DNA of 64,000 nt, from the NCBI RefSeq assembly GCF_002835935.1, contig NZ_PJCF01000005.1, positions 372,001 through 436,000 on the forward strand. The letters run 5' to 3'. The DNA comes from Paraglaciecola sp. MB-3u-78. GTDB lineage: Bacteria; Pseudomonadota; Gammaproteobacteria; Enterobacterales; Alteromonadaceae. This document shows, piece after piece, positions 1 through 8,752 of this stretch (position 1 is its first letter; each line of letters begins with the position of its first letter). A program made the translations under genes and the position numbers. The notes under the pieces are model-generated. The model was not told the origin of the DNA and did not search any database. It saw only the letters and a program-made list of their open reading frames with translations.

Positions 1-669
1 GCCACCAAAACCAATAACACGTCCACGTTTGTCACGGATTGGAAACATAATACGGTCGCGGAAAAAGTCAAAGCGTCTTCTGTTGTCATTTTCGGTGATG
101 AGTTTTAAATCAAGCAATTGTTCCTGATACACCGGGCTTAGGCCGAAAGTTTTAAGCACTGAATCCCATTCTGGAGGGGCATACCCCATATCAAAGGCTT
201 TTACTATTTCGCCACTGAGGCCACGATTTTTTAAGTAATTGACCGCTTTATCTTTGTCGGGATGCACTCTGAGTTGTTGGGCAAAGTATTTAGCTACTTT
301 TTCCATTAAATCGTAATCGCTTTGTTTTTGTTGTTTTTGTTCAGCCGATGGGGGAGGGGCACCGCCTTTTTCTCGTGGCACCTCGATACTATGATATTGC
401 GCCAGTTCTTCAATGGCTTCTGGAAACTCTAGGCGGTCAAATTCCATTAAAAATGAAATGACGTTGCCATGAGCACCACAACCAAAGCAGTGATAAAACT
501 GTTTGTCTTGACTGACAGTGAATGAGGGGCTTTTTTCGTCGTGAAAAGGACAGCAAGCTTGATGATTTCGACCCGCTTTTTTAAGGCGTACACGACTGTC
601 AATTAATTCAACTATGTCTGTACGAGCAATAATGTCATCAATAAACTCGCGGGGGATACGACCAGACAT
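1..669 (-). CDS. dnaG: DNA primase DnaG (N-terminal part, cut by window edge)
   Basis: This is the N-terminal 223 codons of the replicative primase, which makes RNA primers for DNA replication. The frame runs open to base 1, so the C-terminus lies outside the window. The protein starts MSGRIPREFIDDIIART. It carries a CHC2 zinc finger with ligands C40, H43, C61 and C64, in the contexts CCPFHDEKSPSF and FYHCFGCGAHGN. The last visible residues contain RDRIMFPIRDKRGRVIGFGG, the start of the conserved RNA-polymerase domain. A strong GAGAAGG ribosome site precedes the ATG. The usual rpsU-dnaG order is kept, but yqeY, a terminator and a MITE separate the two genes here. Confidence 0.97.
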   Translation of the reverse strand, partial: MSGRIPREFIDDIIARTDIVELIDSRVRLKKAGRNHQACCPFHDEKSPSFTVSQDKQFYHCFGCGAHGNVISFLMEFDRLEFPEAIEELAQYHSIEVPREKGGAPPPSAEQKQQKQSDYDLMEKVAKYFAQQLRVHPDKDKAVNYLKNRGLSGEIVKAFDMGYAPPEWDSVLKTFGLSPVYQEQLLDLKLITENDNRRRFDFFRDRIMFPIRDKRGRVIGFGG

Positions 670-702
670 TATACCTTCTCAATTAACAAAAACGGCTGAA
701 TT

Positions 703-968
703 TATACCCATGCCGCCTCAAGATGACGGATTCAGCGGGAGTTTAAAGCGATTTAGGCAAGGCGGATATTTGCTGGCTTAGTAATCTAAGTCAAAAATAG
801 CTAACGCAGCATACATCGCTTTAAAACCCGCCCTAAAGGGAACGACTGGGGCACCCCACTTCTTCGTTGCGCCAATTCAGAAGGTGGTCGACATTCAGTC
901 ATTGACACGCCTTGAATTGGAGCGCCCCAGTCGTTCTGAAACGCGCATCTTGAGGGAGTATGGGTATA
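703..968. repeat. MITE-like palindromic element with terminal inverted repeats
   Basis: The ends are inverted copies: 703-725 begins TATACCCAT and runs to CCTCAAGATG, and 946-968 is its near-perfect reverse complement ending ATGGGTATA. Two more nested inverted repeats lie inside. GCGGGAGTTTAAAGCGAT (about 738-755) pairs with a copy near 816-833, and GAACGACTGGGGC (840-852) pairs with 922-936. The whole element can fold into a long branched hairpin and has no credible coding content. It sits in the leader of dnaG. I infer a non-autonomous mobile repeat, but its family is not identified. Confidence 0.75.
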
Positions 969-1004
969 GTGCCATAAAATTTGGCACATTTAAGTTTTAT
1001 ACAT

Positions 1005-1041
1005 CGACTAAAACAAACAAACCGCATCGAAGTGCGGTTTG
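1005..1041 (-). terminator. Rho-independent terminator after yqeY
   Basis: Read on the minus strand, a 9-bp stem CAAACCGCA/TGCGGTTTG with a 6-nt loop is followed by the T-rich run TTTGTTTTAG. It lies just downstream of the yqeY stop, so it probably ends the rpsU-yqeY transcript before dnaG. Confidence 0.75.
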
Positions 1042-1069
1042 TAAAATATTGAACTATACGTGGGGTTTA

Positions 1070-1531
1070 CTATGAATTAAGTTTGGCTTTTATTTTGCCA
1101 CTTAATTGCCCCATATCAGCACGGCCCTGGATTTTAGGTTTCAGCCAAGACATGACTTTACCCATATCCTGCATACTCAACGCACCTGATTCCGCCATCG
1201 CTTGCACAATCAAAACATCAAGTTCTTCTTCGCTAAGAGCTTTGGGCATGAAATCGTTTAAAATAACGATTTCTGCTAGTTCGATATCAAGTAAATCTTG
1301 ACGACCCGCAGTCTCATATTGACTTGCTGCATCTTTTCGTTGCTTTACCATCTTGATTAATATCGCAAGCACACCATCGTCATTCAAAGCAATATAATCG
1401 GGATCAATACGCCCATCGATTTCATGTTGCTTTACGGCAGATAAAGCCATGCGAATAGTACCAAGACGTATTTTGTCTTTTGCACGCATAGCATCTTTTT
1501 GTGCATTTTTTAAATCATCTAATAAGGACAT
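1070..1531 (-). CDS. yqeY: GatB/YqeY domain protein
   Basis: This 153-residue cytoplasmic protein belongs to the YqeY family, which is related to the tail domain of the amidotransferase subunit GatB and is thought to bind tRNA. It begins MSLLDDLKNAQKDAMRAKDK. The family is short and all-helical, and the full usual length is present. It lies between rpsU and dnaG, its standard place in gammaproteobacteria. A hairpin in the gap to rpsU may attenuate read-through, and a terminator follows the gene. The precise cellular role of the family is not settled. Confidence 0.92.
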   Translation of the reverse strand: MSLLDDLKNAQKDAMRAKDKIRLGTIRMALSAVKQHEIDGRIDPDYIALNDDGVLAILIKMVKQRKDAASQYETAGRQDLLDIELAEIVILNDFMPKALSEEELDVLIVQAMAESGALSMQDMGKVMSWLKPKIQGRADMGQLSGKIKAKLNS

Positions 1532-1579
1532 GGAATGACTCGGTAAAAACGGAAAAAGGATGTGTGATAAAACGACTTA

Positions 1580-1613
1580 AAGCGCGTGGTTCTTAACTAC
1601 AAACAACGCGCTT
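1580..1613 (-). terminator. Hairpin between rpsU and yqeY
   Basis: AAGCGCGT (1580-1587) pairs with ACGCGCTT (1606-1613), with partial pairing further in. There is no clear T-tract after it on the minus strand. It may therefore be an attenuator or mRNA-end stabiliser in the rpsU operon rather than a strong terminator. Confidence 0.45.
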
Positions 1614-1623
1614 CAGAAGAGAT

Positions 1624-1839
1624 TTAGTATAATCTGATGCGACGAGCGTTTTCGCGAGACAACTTCTTTAAAAGACGTTTCTTAGCGGCAGCTTTCTTAC
1701 GCTTACGTTCCCAAGTAGGTTTTTCAAAAAATTCGCGACGACGAACTTCAGAAAGTACACCTGCTTTTTCACATGAACGTTTAAAACGACGCAATGCAAC
1801 ATCAAAAGGTTCGTTTTCTCTTACTTTAACGATTGGCAT
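1624..1839 (-). CDS. rpsU: 30S ribosomal protein S21
   Basis: This is the 71-residue small-subunit protein S21, which helps base-pairing between mRNA and the 3' end of 16S rRNA. The sequence [20 protein letters not shown] and the Arg/Lys-rich C-terminus ending RRIRLY are characteristic. The ribosome site GAGGTAAGAG lies just upstream of the ATG. It heads the rpsU-yqeY-dnaG block and is divergent from tsaD, so the promoters of both directions lie in 1840-2058. Confidence 0.98.
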   Translation of the reverse strand: MPIVKVRENEPFDVALRRFKRSCEKAGVLSEVRRREFFEKPTWERKRKKAAAKKRLLKKLSRENARRIRLY

Positions 1840-2058
1840 TAAACTCTTACCTCAAAAATAAAAACTATATCGTGCCGGTACAATGAATAGCCAGCTCGGT
1901 TAAAAATGGTGCGGAATTCTAATCATATCCTCAAAGGATGTAAAGTCTTGATAGCCTAAATACCAGATTAATTCCAACAAATGTCATATTAAATTGGAGG
2001 TTTGACTGCTAATCAGTAGAATACCGTTAGTTTAAAGTATTTTTGTTAGAAATTAAAT

Positions 2059-3072
2059 ATGCGTGTATTAGGTATTGAGACCTCTTGTGATGAGACAGGT
2101 GTGGCAATTTATGATGACCAACAAGGGTTATTGTCTCACCAATTATATAGCCAAGTGAAATTACATGCTGATTATGGTGGTGTTGTTCCCGAACTTGCTT
2201 CTAGAGATCATGTTCGAAAGTTGGTTCCTTTAATTAAAAAATCTTTGCAAGAGGCGAATTGTATCGCTAAAGATATAGATGGAATCGCTTTCACCAAAGG
2301 CCCCGGTTTGGTTGGGGCTTTGTTAGTGGGCTCATCAGTGGCGCGCAGTTTGGCTTATGCGTGGAACAAACCAGCTGTTGGTGTGCACCATATGGAAGGG
2401 CACTTGCTTGCTCCTATGTTAGACGAGCCTGCACCTGAATTTCCTTTTGTGGCACTTTTGGTTTCAGGCGGTCATTCGATGATGGTGAAAGTTGCAGGCA
2501 TTGGTCAATACCAAGTCTTGGGTGAATCGGTAGACGATGCAGCTGGTGAGGCCTTCGACAAAACGGCAAAGTTACTCGGTTTAGATTACCCCGGAGGGCC
2601 TTTACTGGCTAAATTAGCCGAAAAAGGTGAGGCAGGTCACTATAAATTTCCACGGCCCATGACCCTCAAACCAGGCTTAGATTTCAGTTTTAGTGGCTTA
2701 AAAACCTTCGCTGCGAATACCATTCGAGCTTCCGATGGTTCAGATCAAACACGGGCAAATATCGCTTACGCCTTTCAAGAAGCAGTAGTCGATACCTTAG
2801 CCATTAAATGCAAACGTGCTTTAAAACACACTAATTTAAAACGTTTAGTTATTGCAGGTGGCGTGAGCGCCAATAAACAATTACGTGAAGACCTTGCCAC
2901 TATGATGAAAAGTATCAAAGGTGAAGTGTTTTACCCTCGTCTGGAGTTTTGTACCGACAACGGTGCCATGATTGCCTACGCGGGTTTACAACGACTAAAA
3001 GCTGGCGAAATTGAAGGTTTGTCTACCAAGGCTAGACCTCGTTGGTCGTTGGAGGAGTTAGCGCGGATTTAA
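2059..3072 (+). CDS. tsaD: tRNA N6-adenosine threonylcarbamoyltransferase
   Basis: TsaD transfers the threonylcarbamoyl group to A37 of tRNAs that read ANN codons, in complex with TsaB and TsaE. The 337-residue length is standard. [19 protein letters not shown] is the ASKHA nucleotide-binding start. The iron-binding histidines H111 and H115 sit in HHMEGH. The phosphate loop LLVSGGHS and the late [12 protein letters not shown] motif are present. It is divergent from rpsU and convergent with plsY, from which only four bases separate it. Confidence 0.98.
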   Translation: MRVLGIETSCDETGVAIYDDQQGLLSHQLYSQVKLHADYGGVVPELASRDHVRKLVPLIKKSLQEANCIAKDIDGIAFTKGPGLVGALLVGSSVARSLAYAWNKPAVGVHHMEGHLLAPMLDEPAPEFPFVALLVSGGHSMMVKVAGIGQYQVLGESVDDAAGEAFDKTAKLLGLDYPGGPLLAKLAEKGEAGHYKFPRPMTLKPGLDFSFSGLKTFAANTIRASDGSDQTRANIAYAFQEAVVDTLAIKCKRALKHTNLKRLVIAGGVSANKQLREDLATMMKSIKGEVFYPRLEFCTDNGAMIAYAGLQRLKAGEIEGLSTKARPRWSLEELARI

Positions 3073-3076
3073 CGCT

Positions 3077-3679
3077 TCATATTTTAACATCACTCTTCTT
3101 GGATATTTTACTTTCTTGTCCACGTAGCAGCCGAATCATATTATCTTTGTGACGCAGCACAATTAACACGCTTAATATGCCGACTGGTAAGGTGTATTCT
3201 GGTTTTAACAACCAGGTAAATAACGGCGCTAGGCTTACAGATACAATGGCAGCCAGAGAAGAATAGCCAGTTAATCGAACCATTATTCCCCAAACAACAA
3301 TTAATATTGCTGCCAAGTCTAAACCCAGAGGTAAAATTGCGCCAAATGCTGTGGCTACGGCTTTGCCTCCAGAAAACCCGAAGAACAAAGGGTACATATG
3401 GCCTAAACATGCCATCACAGCCACAAAGGCCAAATTAATAGGCTCTAATCCTAAGTAATAACTAGCCCAAACCGGCACTGTGCCTTTTAGTACATCAAAC
3501 ACTAACACTAAAGCCGCTGGAAGTTTTCCGCCTATGCGCAAAACATTAGTGGCACCTGGGTTACCAGAACCCTGTTCTCTGGGGTCGCCTAAGCTAAATA
3601 ATCGGCACACCAAAATGGCACTGGAAATAGAACCCAGTAAATAGGCCGAAGCAAAAATTAATATTGTTAGTGCTGTCAT
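3077..3679 (-). CDS. plsY: Glycerol-3-phosphate acyltransferase PlsY
   Basis: PlsY is an inner-membrane enzyme that acylates glycerol-3-phosphate from acyl-phosphate, the first step of phospholipid synthesis. The 200-residue protein shows about five hydrophobic segments and the family motifs [19 protein letters not shown] and [14 protein letters not shown], which bind the phosphate groups. It is transcribed towards tsaD and is divergent from folB, the usual arrangement in this bacterial group. Confidence 0.96.
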   Translation of the reverse strand: MTALTILIFASAYLLGSISSAILVCRLFSLGDPREQGSGNPGATNVLRIGGKLPAALVLVFDVLKGTVPVWASYYLGLEPINLAFVAVMACLGHMYPLFFGFSGGKAVATAFGAILPLGLDLAAILIVVWGIMVRLTGYSSLAAIVSVSLAPLFTWLLKPEYTLPVGILSVLIVLRHKDNMIRLLRGQESKISKKSDVKI

Positions 3680-3752
3680 GTACTTGTTTTAAGAATGAGT
3701 TACAATTTGGCAGAATATACCAAACACCAATAAAATGCAGCGCGGATCACCA

Positions 3753-4112
3753 ATGAATAAAATTCATATTGAAGGACTTGAGGTCTTAGCGTTGATTGGC
3801 GTTTATGACTGGGAGAGAGAACATCAACAACGATTAATCGTTGATGTTGAACTCAGTGCCGACCTTTCTGAGGCGGCTGAAACAGATGATGTAAACAATA
3901 CGCTGAATTATGCCCAAATAGCTCAAGGCATTAGCGACTTTGCTGCAACAAGCCAATTTAAACTGATTGAGGCCTTAGCAAGCCATATGGTGGACTGGTT
4001 GCTGCAATCTTTTCCAAAGCTTAAAACAGTGCGCCTAAAGTTGAGTAAGCCTGATATTCTTGCGAATGCTAAAAATGTTGCGGTTGAATTTACTAAGGAA
4101 CAAACTTTTTGA
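3753..4112 (+). CDS. folB: Dihydroneopterin aldolase
   Basis: FolB converts 7,8-dihydroneopterin to the hydroxymethyl-pterin used by FolK in folate synthesis. The family start MNKIHIEGLEVLALIGVYDW is clear, followed by the conserved NTLNYAQIAQ segment and the late KLSKPDILANAKNVAVEF. I place the start at 3753, which gives 119 residues, the normal size. An in-frame ATG at 3735 would only add six unconserved residues. The stop overlaps the TTG start of folK, so the two are translationally coupled. Confidence 0.95.
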   Translation: MNKIHIEGLEVLALIGVYDWEREHQQRLIVDVELSADLSEAAETDDVNNTLNYAQIAQGISDFAATSQFKLIEALASHMVDWLLQSFPKLKTVRLKLSKPDILANAKNVAVEFTKEQTF

Positions 4113-4630
4113 GTCTTGACATCAAACAATCACATATTATCTATATCAGTGTTGGTAGCAATGTCGATAAAGAAAAACACACTAAAGCTGGATTACAGGG
4201 CATGTATCATGCATTTGGTGAGTTGACACTTTCCTCTGTTTTTGAAAGTGAATCAGTGGGATTTGAAGGCAATAATTTTTATAATTTAGTGATTAAAACC
4301 AGCACTACGTTATCCATTGCACAGGTATGCTCGGTTCTTAAACGAATCGAACAAGACAACAAGCGTCAGCGTGGTGAGCAAAAGTTTGCTCCCAGAACTC
4401 TCGATTTAGATTTGTTACTATACGATTACCAGGTGACGTCTCAGCCCATAGAATTGCCTCGTCCAGAGGTGCTTTATAATGCATTTGTGTTAAAACCTTT
4501 AGCTGAGATTGCCGCTGATGAAGTGCATCCAATAGTCAATAAAAACTACGCTAACCTTTGGCAAGCATATGACAAAAGCCAACAAAAACTGTGGGCGATT
4601 AATTTTAACTGGAGTCCAACGGTCACATGA
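4109..4630 (+). CDS. folK: HPPK, hydroxymethyl-dihydropterin pyrophosphokinase
   Basis: FolK pyrophosphorylates 6-hydroxymethyl-dihydropterin, the step after FolB. The 173-residue protein has the start [19 protein letters not shown] and the catalytic signature [14 protein letters not shown]. The start is a TTG at 4109 that overlaps the folB stop. AAGGA at 4095-4099 is correctly spaced for it. The gene ends in an ATGA overlap with uppP, so folB, folK and uppP form one tight operon. Confidence 0.95.
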   Translation: MSLDIKQSHIIYISVGSNVDKEKHTKAGLQGMYHAFGELTLSSVFESESVGFEGNNFYNLVIKTSTTLSIAQVCSVLKRIEQDNKRQRGEQKFAPRTLDLDLLLYDYQVTSQPIELPRPEVLYNAFVLKPLAEIAADEVHPIVNKNYANLWQAYDKSQQKLWAINFNWSPTVT

Positions 4631-5427
4631 CATTATTTGAAATTATTATCTTGGCGATTATTCAAGGGTTGACTGAATTTTTACCTATATCCAGCTCGGC
4701 TCACTTGATTTTACCTTCCGAGGTATTGGGCTGGAACGATCAAGGTCTAGCTTACGACGTAGCTGTGCATGTGGGTAGCCTACTAGCGGTTATGATCTAC
4801 TTTCGTGAAGATATCTGGCGTTTAACTGGCGCTTGGTTTAGCCATGGCCTTAGTGCAAGTCAAACCCAAGATAGTCGTTTGGCTTGGTGGGTTATTATTG
4901 GCACTATTCCCGCAGTAATGTTTGGATTTGCTTTTAAAGACCTGATAGAAATATACGCTCGGTCAGCCTTAGTCATTGCTATTACCACCATCGGTTTTGG
5001 TTTATTACTCTGGTATGCGGATAGCAAGGCCACCCAAGTTAAAACAGTGCATCAAATCACCTGGAAAAATGCAGTTTTTATTGGTCTTGCACAAGCAATC
5101 GCAATTATCCCCGGTACTTCACGATCGGGTATCACCATGACAGCTGGCTTGATGATTGGTTTAGATAGAGAAAGTGCTGCGCGTTTTTCATTTTTATTAT
5201 CTATACCAGTAATACTGGGTGCAGGATTACTGGCAACTCTAGACCTGTTGGAAACTCCCAACGCAGTGGATTGGCACGCTTTGTTGTTTGGAGCTGTATT
5301 CTCATTTGTTAGTGCCTATGCGTGTATTTACTTATTTCTAGCGTGGATTTCCAAAATTGGTATGTTGCCATTTGTGATCTATAGGTTGATTTTAGGTACA
5401 GCACTATTATTATTCGTCTTTATTTAA
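4627..5427 (+). CDS. uppP: Undecaprenyl-diphosphatase UppP (BacA)
   Basis: UppP is an integral membrane phosphatase that recycles undecaprenyl diphosphate to the carrier lipid for peptidoglycan and surface polysaccharides. The 266-residue protein has the conserved [17 protein letters not shown] near its N-terminus and the second motif [10 protein letters not shown] in mid-protein, plus about eight hydrophobic segments. It overlaps folK by four bases. The carrier lipid it regenerates is the one the EPS machinery downstream needs. Confidence 0.97.
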   Translation: MTLFEIIILAIIQGLTEFLPISSSAHLILPSEVLGWNDQGLAYDVAVHVGSLLAVMIYFREDIWRLTGAWFSHGLSASQTQDSRLAWWVIIGTIPAVMFGFAFKDLIEIYARSALVIAITTIGFGLLLWYADSKATQVKTVHQITWKNAVFIGLAQAIAIIPGTSRSGITMTAGLMIGLDRESAARFSFLLSIPVILGAGLLATLDLLETPNAVDWHALLFGAVFSFVSAYACIYLFLAWISKIGMLPFVIYRLILGTALLLFVFI

Positions 5428-5440
5428 TAAGGAAAAAGGT

Positions 5441-5818
5441 ATGAGCGAAACCGTTAGCGAAACTATTTTTACAAAAATTATTAATAAAGAAATTCCAGCT
5501 GACATTCTTTATGAAGATGAATTAGCTTTGGCATTTAGTGATATTAATCCCCAAGCTCCAATTCACTTTTTGGTGATCCCTAAAAAGCCGATCACCACTA
5601 TTAATGATATTGAAGAAGACGATAAAGTGTTAGTTGGGCATTTGTATTGGGTGGCGGCACAATTAGCTGAAAAACATGGCTTTGCCCAAGAGGGTTATAG
5701 AGCTGTGATGAACTGTAACGAAAACGGTGGGCAAACTGTGTATCACCTTCATTTACACGTATTGGCAGGTAAAGCTATGGGTTGGCCGCCCTATCAAGAC
5801 AAGCTTAAAACACTTTGA
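5441..5818 (+). CDS. HIT family nucleotide hydrolase (HinT-like)
   Basis: This is a 125-residue histidine-triad protein. The triad H102-x-H104-x-H106 sits in VYHLHLHVLAGKAMGWPP, and the N-terminal part TIFTKIINKEIPADILYEDE is the HinT signature. The family hydrolyses phosphoramidates such as adenosine 5'-monophosphoramidate. It follows uppP by 13 bases with AAGGAAAAAGG as ribosome site, so it probably belongs to the folB-folK-uppP transcript. A strong hairpin lies between it and the convergent peptidase gene. Confidence 0.95.
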   Translation: MSETVSETIFTKIINKEIPADILYEDELALAFSDINPQAPIHFLVIPKKPITTINDIEEDDKVLVGHLYWVAAQLAEKHGFAQEGYRAVMNCNENGGQTVYHLHLHVLAGKAMGWPPYQDKLKTL

Positions 5819-5824
5819 TACATC

Positions 5825-5855
5825 ACGTATTGAGCTGCTAATAAGCTCAATACGT
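5825..5855. terminator. Bidirectional hairpin between convergent genes
   Basis: A perfect 12-bp stem, ACGTATTGAGCT against AGCTCAATACGT with a 7-nt loop, lies between the stop codons of the HIT gene and the convergent metallopeptidase gene. No long T-tract follows. The position suggests a shared transcription-end or mRNA-end structure. Confidence 0.6.
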
Positions 5856-5873
5856 AGCAGATATCGTGTGTGA

Positions 5874-7577
5874 CTAAAGTCCTAGTACCTTAATCCCTTG
5901 TTTAAAATCTATATCTACTGGAATATCAGCAGCCGTTAACTTATCGAGGTCTTGTTGTAATTGTGCTTTGATGATGCCCTTGTCTACCACTAACTTCGCA
6001 ACACCGTCATAATCCCCATCACCTTGTAGTGTCAGTATCTTATTTGACAGCGCATCAATAGCTTCAGCCATATTCAACATATCGACTTGATACAAACCGT
6101 CTTCATTTCTACTAAATGCTTGGTATTCCTGAAAAAAGTTAAATCTGATCATGTTGGCTTTGCCATGGGCACTGGATGCGCCAAAACGCACAGAACGGAA
6201 GATACCCGCCATAAAAGTCACATAATAGTCTTCTAACATACCCTCATCAATTACACCTTTGGCTAATAACTGTTGAACCATATACACCCCTAAAATATCA
6301 GCTTTACCTTCTTCTAGTGCTGATGCATATTCTTTTAAAGCCTGCCTGACCGTTTGATCACTGTCTAATACTGTTTTGATACCCAGTCCATGGGCGACTT
6401 CATGAAACATGGTATTAGCGAAAAAAGCATTGAAGGTAATGTGTTGACGCTGCTGGGGCACAATTAATTGCTTCGAAATAGGCAACAAGATGTTGTCGAA
6501 TTTAGCTTGCATAGCATTCTTGAGTTGTAACCTGCGAGTGCCTTTTTTAAGTTGTACTTCTTCGTCGTTAGGTAAATTGATGGCAATTGTTTTACTACCA
6601 GCGTTGGAATGACCAGCGTAATAAATCACATCATAGGCATTTAAATCAGCATTTGCGCCGGGCATTTGGGCTTTATATTTAGCCTCAACGGGTAAGCCTT
6701 GTTGTAGCTCAGGTAAGAAAGAGGCATATTTACTGAGTCGTTCGCTCCACGCTAAATCCTTCAACAATACATAAGACTCAAATGCTGCTCGATAACCAAA
6801 CAGCTGATCCTCATAGGTTTCAATTGGACCATAAACCAACTCGATAGGATTGGTTTTCATATCCATCCAAGCATAATCAGAAGCTTGGTAATTATCGGTT
6901 AACAACGCTTCGGCCCGTAACCTTAGGTAATCAGCAAATTTATTATCTTCTGCTAAAGTGGCCGCCTTTGTTAACAGTTGTGAAGCGCTTTTTAATTCTT
7001 TTGCGAAGTAAATAGAGTATGGAATAGCCGTTAACTTCCCGTTTTCATCTCTGCGTACCATAGAATACAAACCATCTTTGTCTGCAAAGTCACTGGTTTC
7101 AAATTCTTCCTTGGTCATGTCTGTGGGATAAAACTGTGCGCCTAATTTTTTTTCATGTGTATCTGAAATAAAAGCCAGATCTCCGTTCAATCTGTCCCAG
7201 GGGCCATAGTTAATTTCAACGAAATTTTGCACTTTGGAGTCATCAATCTGAGATAAAAATGTCTGCTTATCTTGGTCAAATGCCTGTTGCCAGAATAAGT
7301 CGTCCATAATGACTGATGCTTCAATCAAAACAGCTAACATTTGTTTCTGGTTAGCACTTAGATGACTTAAGTCTGCAGACAAGGTCACAGGGAAATAAAT
7401 ATTGAGCCTGTTTTCGTCGACCCCAATCAGAGATAACTTTGCTTTTTTATCAATGGATATGTCTGAGGCTTGCTGTATCTGAGTATTCTCATTTACTGGC
7501 TTATTACAAGATGAAACCATAGTCGTACAAACAACTAATGCAATTGCTGAGATGTATGATTTTGAAAGAATTTTCAT
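5874..7577 (-). CDS. Dipeptidyl-peptidase III-like (M49 type) zinc metallopeptidase, lipoprotein
   Basis: This 567-residue protein has a lipoprotein-type signal peptide ending VSSC at C24, so it is probably anchored in the envelope. The zinc motif is HEVAHG (H392, E393, H396), and the third ligand is likely in ALEEGKAD near E422/E423. This pattern and length resemble the DPP III/M49-like hydrolases common in Alteromonadales. True M49 enzymes have a longer HExxxH spacing, so the exact family and substrate are uncertain. It is monocistronic and convergent with the HIT gene. Confidence 0.8.
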   Translation of the reverse strand: MKILSKSYISAIALVVCTTMVSSCNKPVNENTQIQQASDISIDKKAKLSLIGVDENRLNIYFPVTLSADLSHLSANQKQMLAVLIEASVIMDDLFWQQAFDQDKQTFLSQIDDSKVQNFVEINYGPWDRLNGDLAFISDTHEKKLGAQFYPTDMTKEEFETSDFADKDGLYSMVRRDENGKLTAIPYSIYFAKELKSASQLLTKAATLAEDNKFADYLRLRAEALLTDNYQASDYAWMDMKTNPIELVYGPIETYEDQLFGYRAAFESYVLLKDLAWSERLSKYASFLPELQQGLPVEAKYKAQMPGANADLNAYDVIYYAGHSNAGSKTIAINLPNDEEVQLKKGTRRLQLKNAMQAKFDNILLPISKQLIVPQQRQHITFNAFFANTMFHEVAHGLGIKTVLDSDQTVRQALKEYASALEEGKADILGVYMVQQLLAKGVIDEGMLEDYYVTFMAGIFRSVRFGASSAHGKANMIRFNFFQEYQAFSRNEDGLYQVDMLNMAEAIDALSNKILTLQGDGDYDGVAKLVVDKGIIKAQLQQDLDKLTAADIPVDIDFKQGIKVLGL

Positions 7578-7786
7578 TACGTCTTCCTTTTTATTGTGGT
7601 ATTGCGCTATTTACCTTTATTCAATAGAAATATAACAAATTTTTAGCTTGAAATGCGTTTATCATCTCTAGAAACCATAAAAAAGTGTGCTAGCATTTAT
7701 CATTATTTTTTTTCAGCTGTTTCATTGCTGAAATGCTTAGACTCACCCCAGATCTCGATTTGTTTTGACAGGATATAGGTAAAAAT

Positions 7787-8623
7787 ATGGCTACAGAAAA
7801 CGCGCTTCTCACTATTTTGGTAGAAAAAATTAATAACGACACCTTGGTTCTACCAACATTACCTGCCGTTGCATTGAAGGTTAGGAGAGCGGCTGACGAT
7901 CCAGACATCAATTTAAGTGCAATGGCTGATGTTGTTAGCCAAGATCCATCTTTAAGTGCACGTATGGTAAAAATATCTAATAGTGCATATTTAGGCAGAG
8001 CTGTAAAAGTGACCTCGATACAGCAGGCTGTGACTCGTATTGGATTACGCCAAATTAAAAATATTGCAACTGCTTTGGCGATGGAACAGTTGTTTGTTTC
8101 CAAAAATGAAATTGTAAAAGAATATATGTCGCGTATTTGGGTCGATACTATTGAAATTGTGGCAAGCTCTATGGCGGTATTGCAAATACATACTAAGCAA
8201 ACCAAAAACCGCACCCTTAATCTTGACTCCATGATGTTGGCTGCGTTGGTGCATAATATTGGGGTGTTACCAATCTTAACCGAGGCTGAGCGCCATGCGG
8301 ATGTATTTGCTAATCCCACATTCTTAGATGTGGTATTAGAAAAATTAGCGGGTAAAATTGGCACCAGTATCATGACTGAGTGGGGCTTTGAGCCAGAGTT
8401 TGTGGATGTTACCCAAAACTGGAAAGATTTGTCTGTGACTTCTGATGCTGTTTCTTACTTAGACTTGGTTAGACTGGGTTCTGCGCTTTGTGGAAAGTTT
8501 GAAAGTCATAAAGAAGACATTTTTAACGCGGCTGTAGAGAAAGGTATTATTGATGATTTGTCTGCGGTACTGTCTGATGAATTTGACGAACTACGTAATA
8601 ATGCCAAGCAAATTTTCCAATAA
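7787..8623 (+). CDS. HDOD domain signalling protein
   Basis: The 278-residue protein carries one HDOD domain, an HD-like fold without hydrolase activity found in bacterial signalling proteins. It has the typical start LPTLPAVALKVRRAADDPD, then VVSQDPSLSARMVKISNSAYLG and IGLRQIKNIATALAM. No receiver, EAL or GGDEF domain is attached. It stands alone, preceded by a roughly 210-bp AT-rich gap shared with the divergent peptidase gene and followed by a hairpin. The biological output is unknown. Confidence 0.9.
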   Translation: MATENALLTILVEKINNDTLVLPTLPAVALKVRRAADDPDINLSAMADVVSQDPSLSARMVKISNSAYLGRAVKVTSIQQAVTRIGLRQIKNIATALAMEQLFVSKNEIVKEYMSRIWVDTIEIVASSMAVLQIHTKQTKNRTLNLDSMMLAALVHNIGVLPILTEAERHADVFANPTFLDVVLEKLAGKIGTSIMTEWGFEPEFVDVTQNWKDLSVTSDAVSYLDLVRLGSALCGKFESHKEDIFNAAVEKGIIDDLSAVLSDEFDELRNNAKQIFQ

Positions 8624-8686
8624 GGTTAAAAAAAGCTTCGAGTTACTAGCTTCGAGCCCGCGAGCTTAAAGAACAAAAGTTTAAAG

Positions 8687-8714
8687 ATAAGGAAAAGTAT
8701 TTGCTTTTCCTTAT
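8687..8714. terminator. Hairpin between HDOD gene and rdgC
   Basis: ATAAGGAAAAG (8687-8697) pairs perfectly with CTTTTCCTTAT (8704-8714) around a 6-nt loop, between two convergent genes. The flanking copies of CTTCGAG also form an outer inverted repeat. It is a probable bidirectional terminator, although the T-tract is weak. Confidence 0.6.
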
Positions 8715-8752
8715 TAATCTAGAATTATTATGCTCGAAGCTCGCTTATTCCG

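Noticed and set aside
801-1075. Overlapping 62- and 63-codon ORFs on both strands before yqeY
   Set aside because: Both lie in the palindromic MITE and have no ribosome site or recognisable protein; they are by-products of the inverted repeats.
7690-8373. 227-codon minus-strand ORF
   Set aside because: It is the antisense shadow of the HDOD gene, which has strong domain motifs and a proper start.
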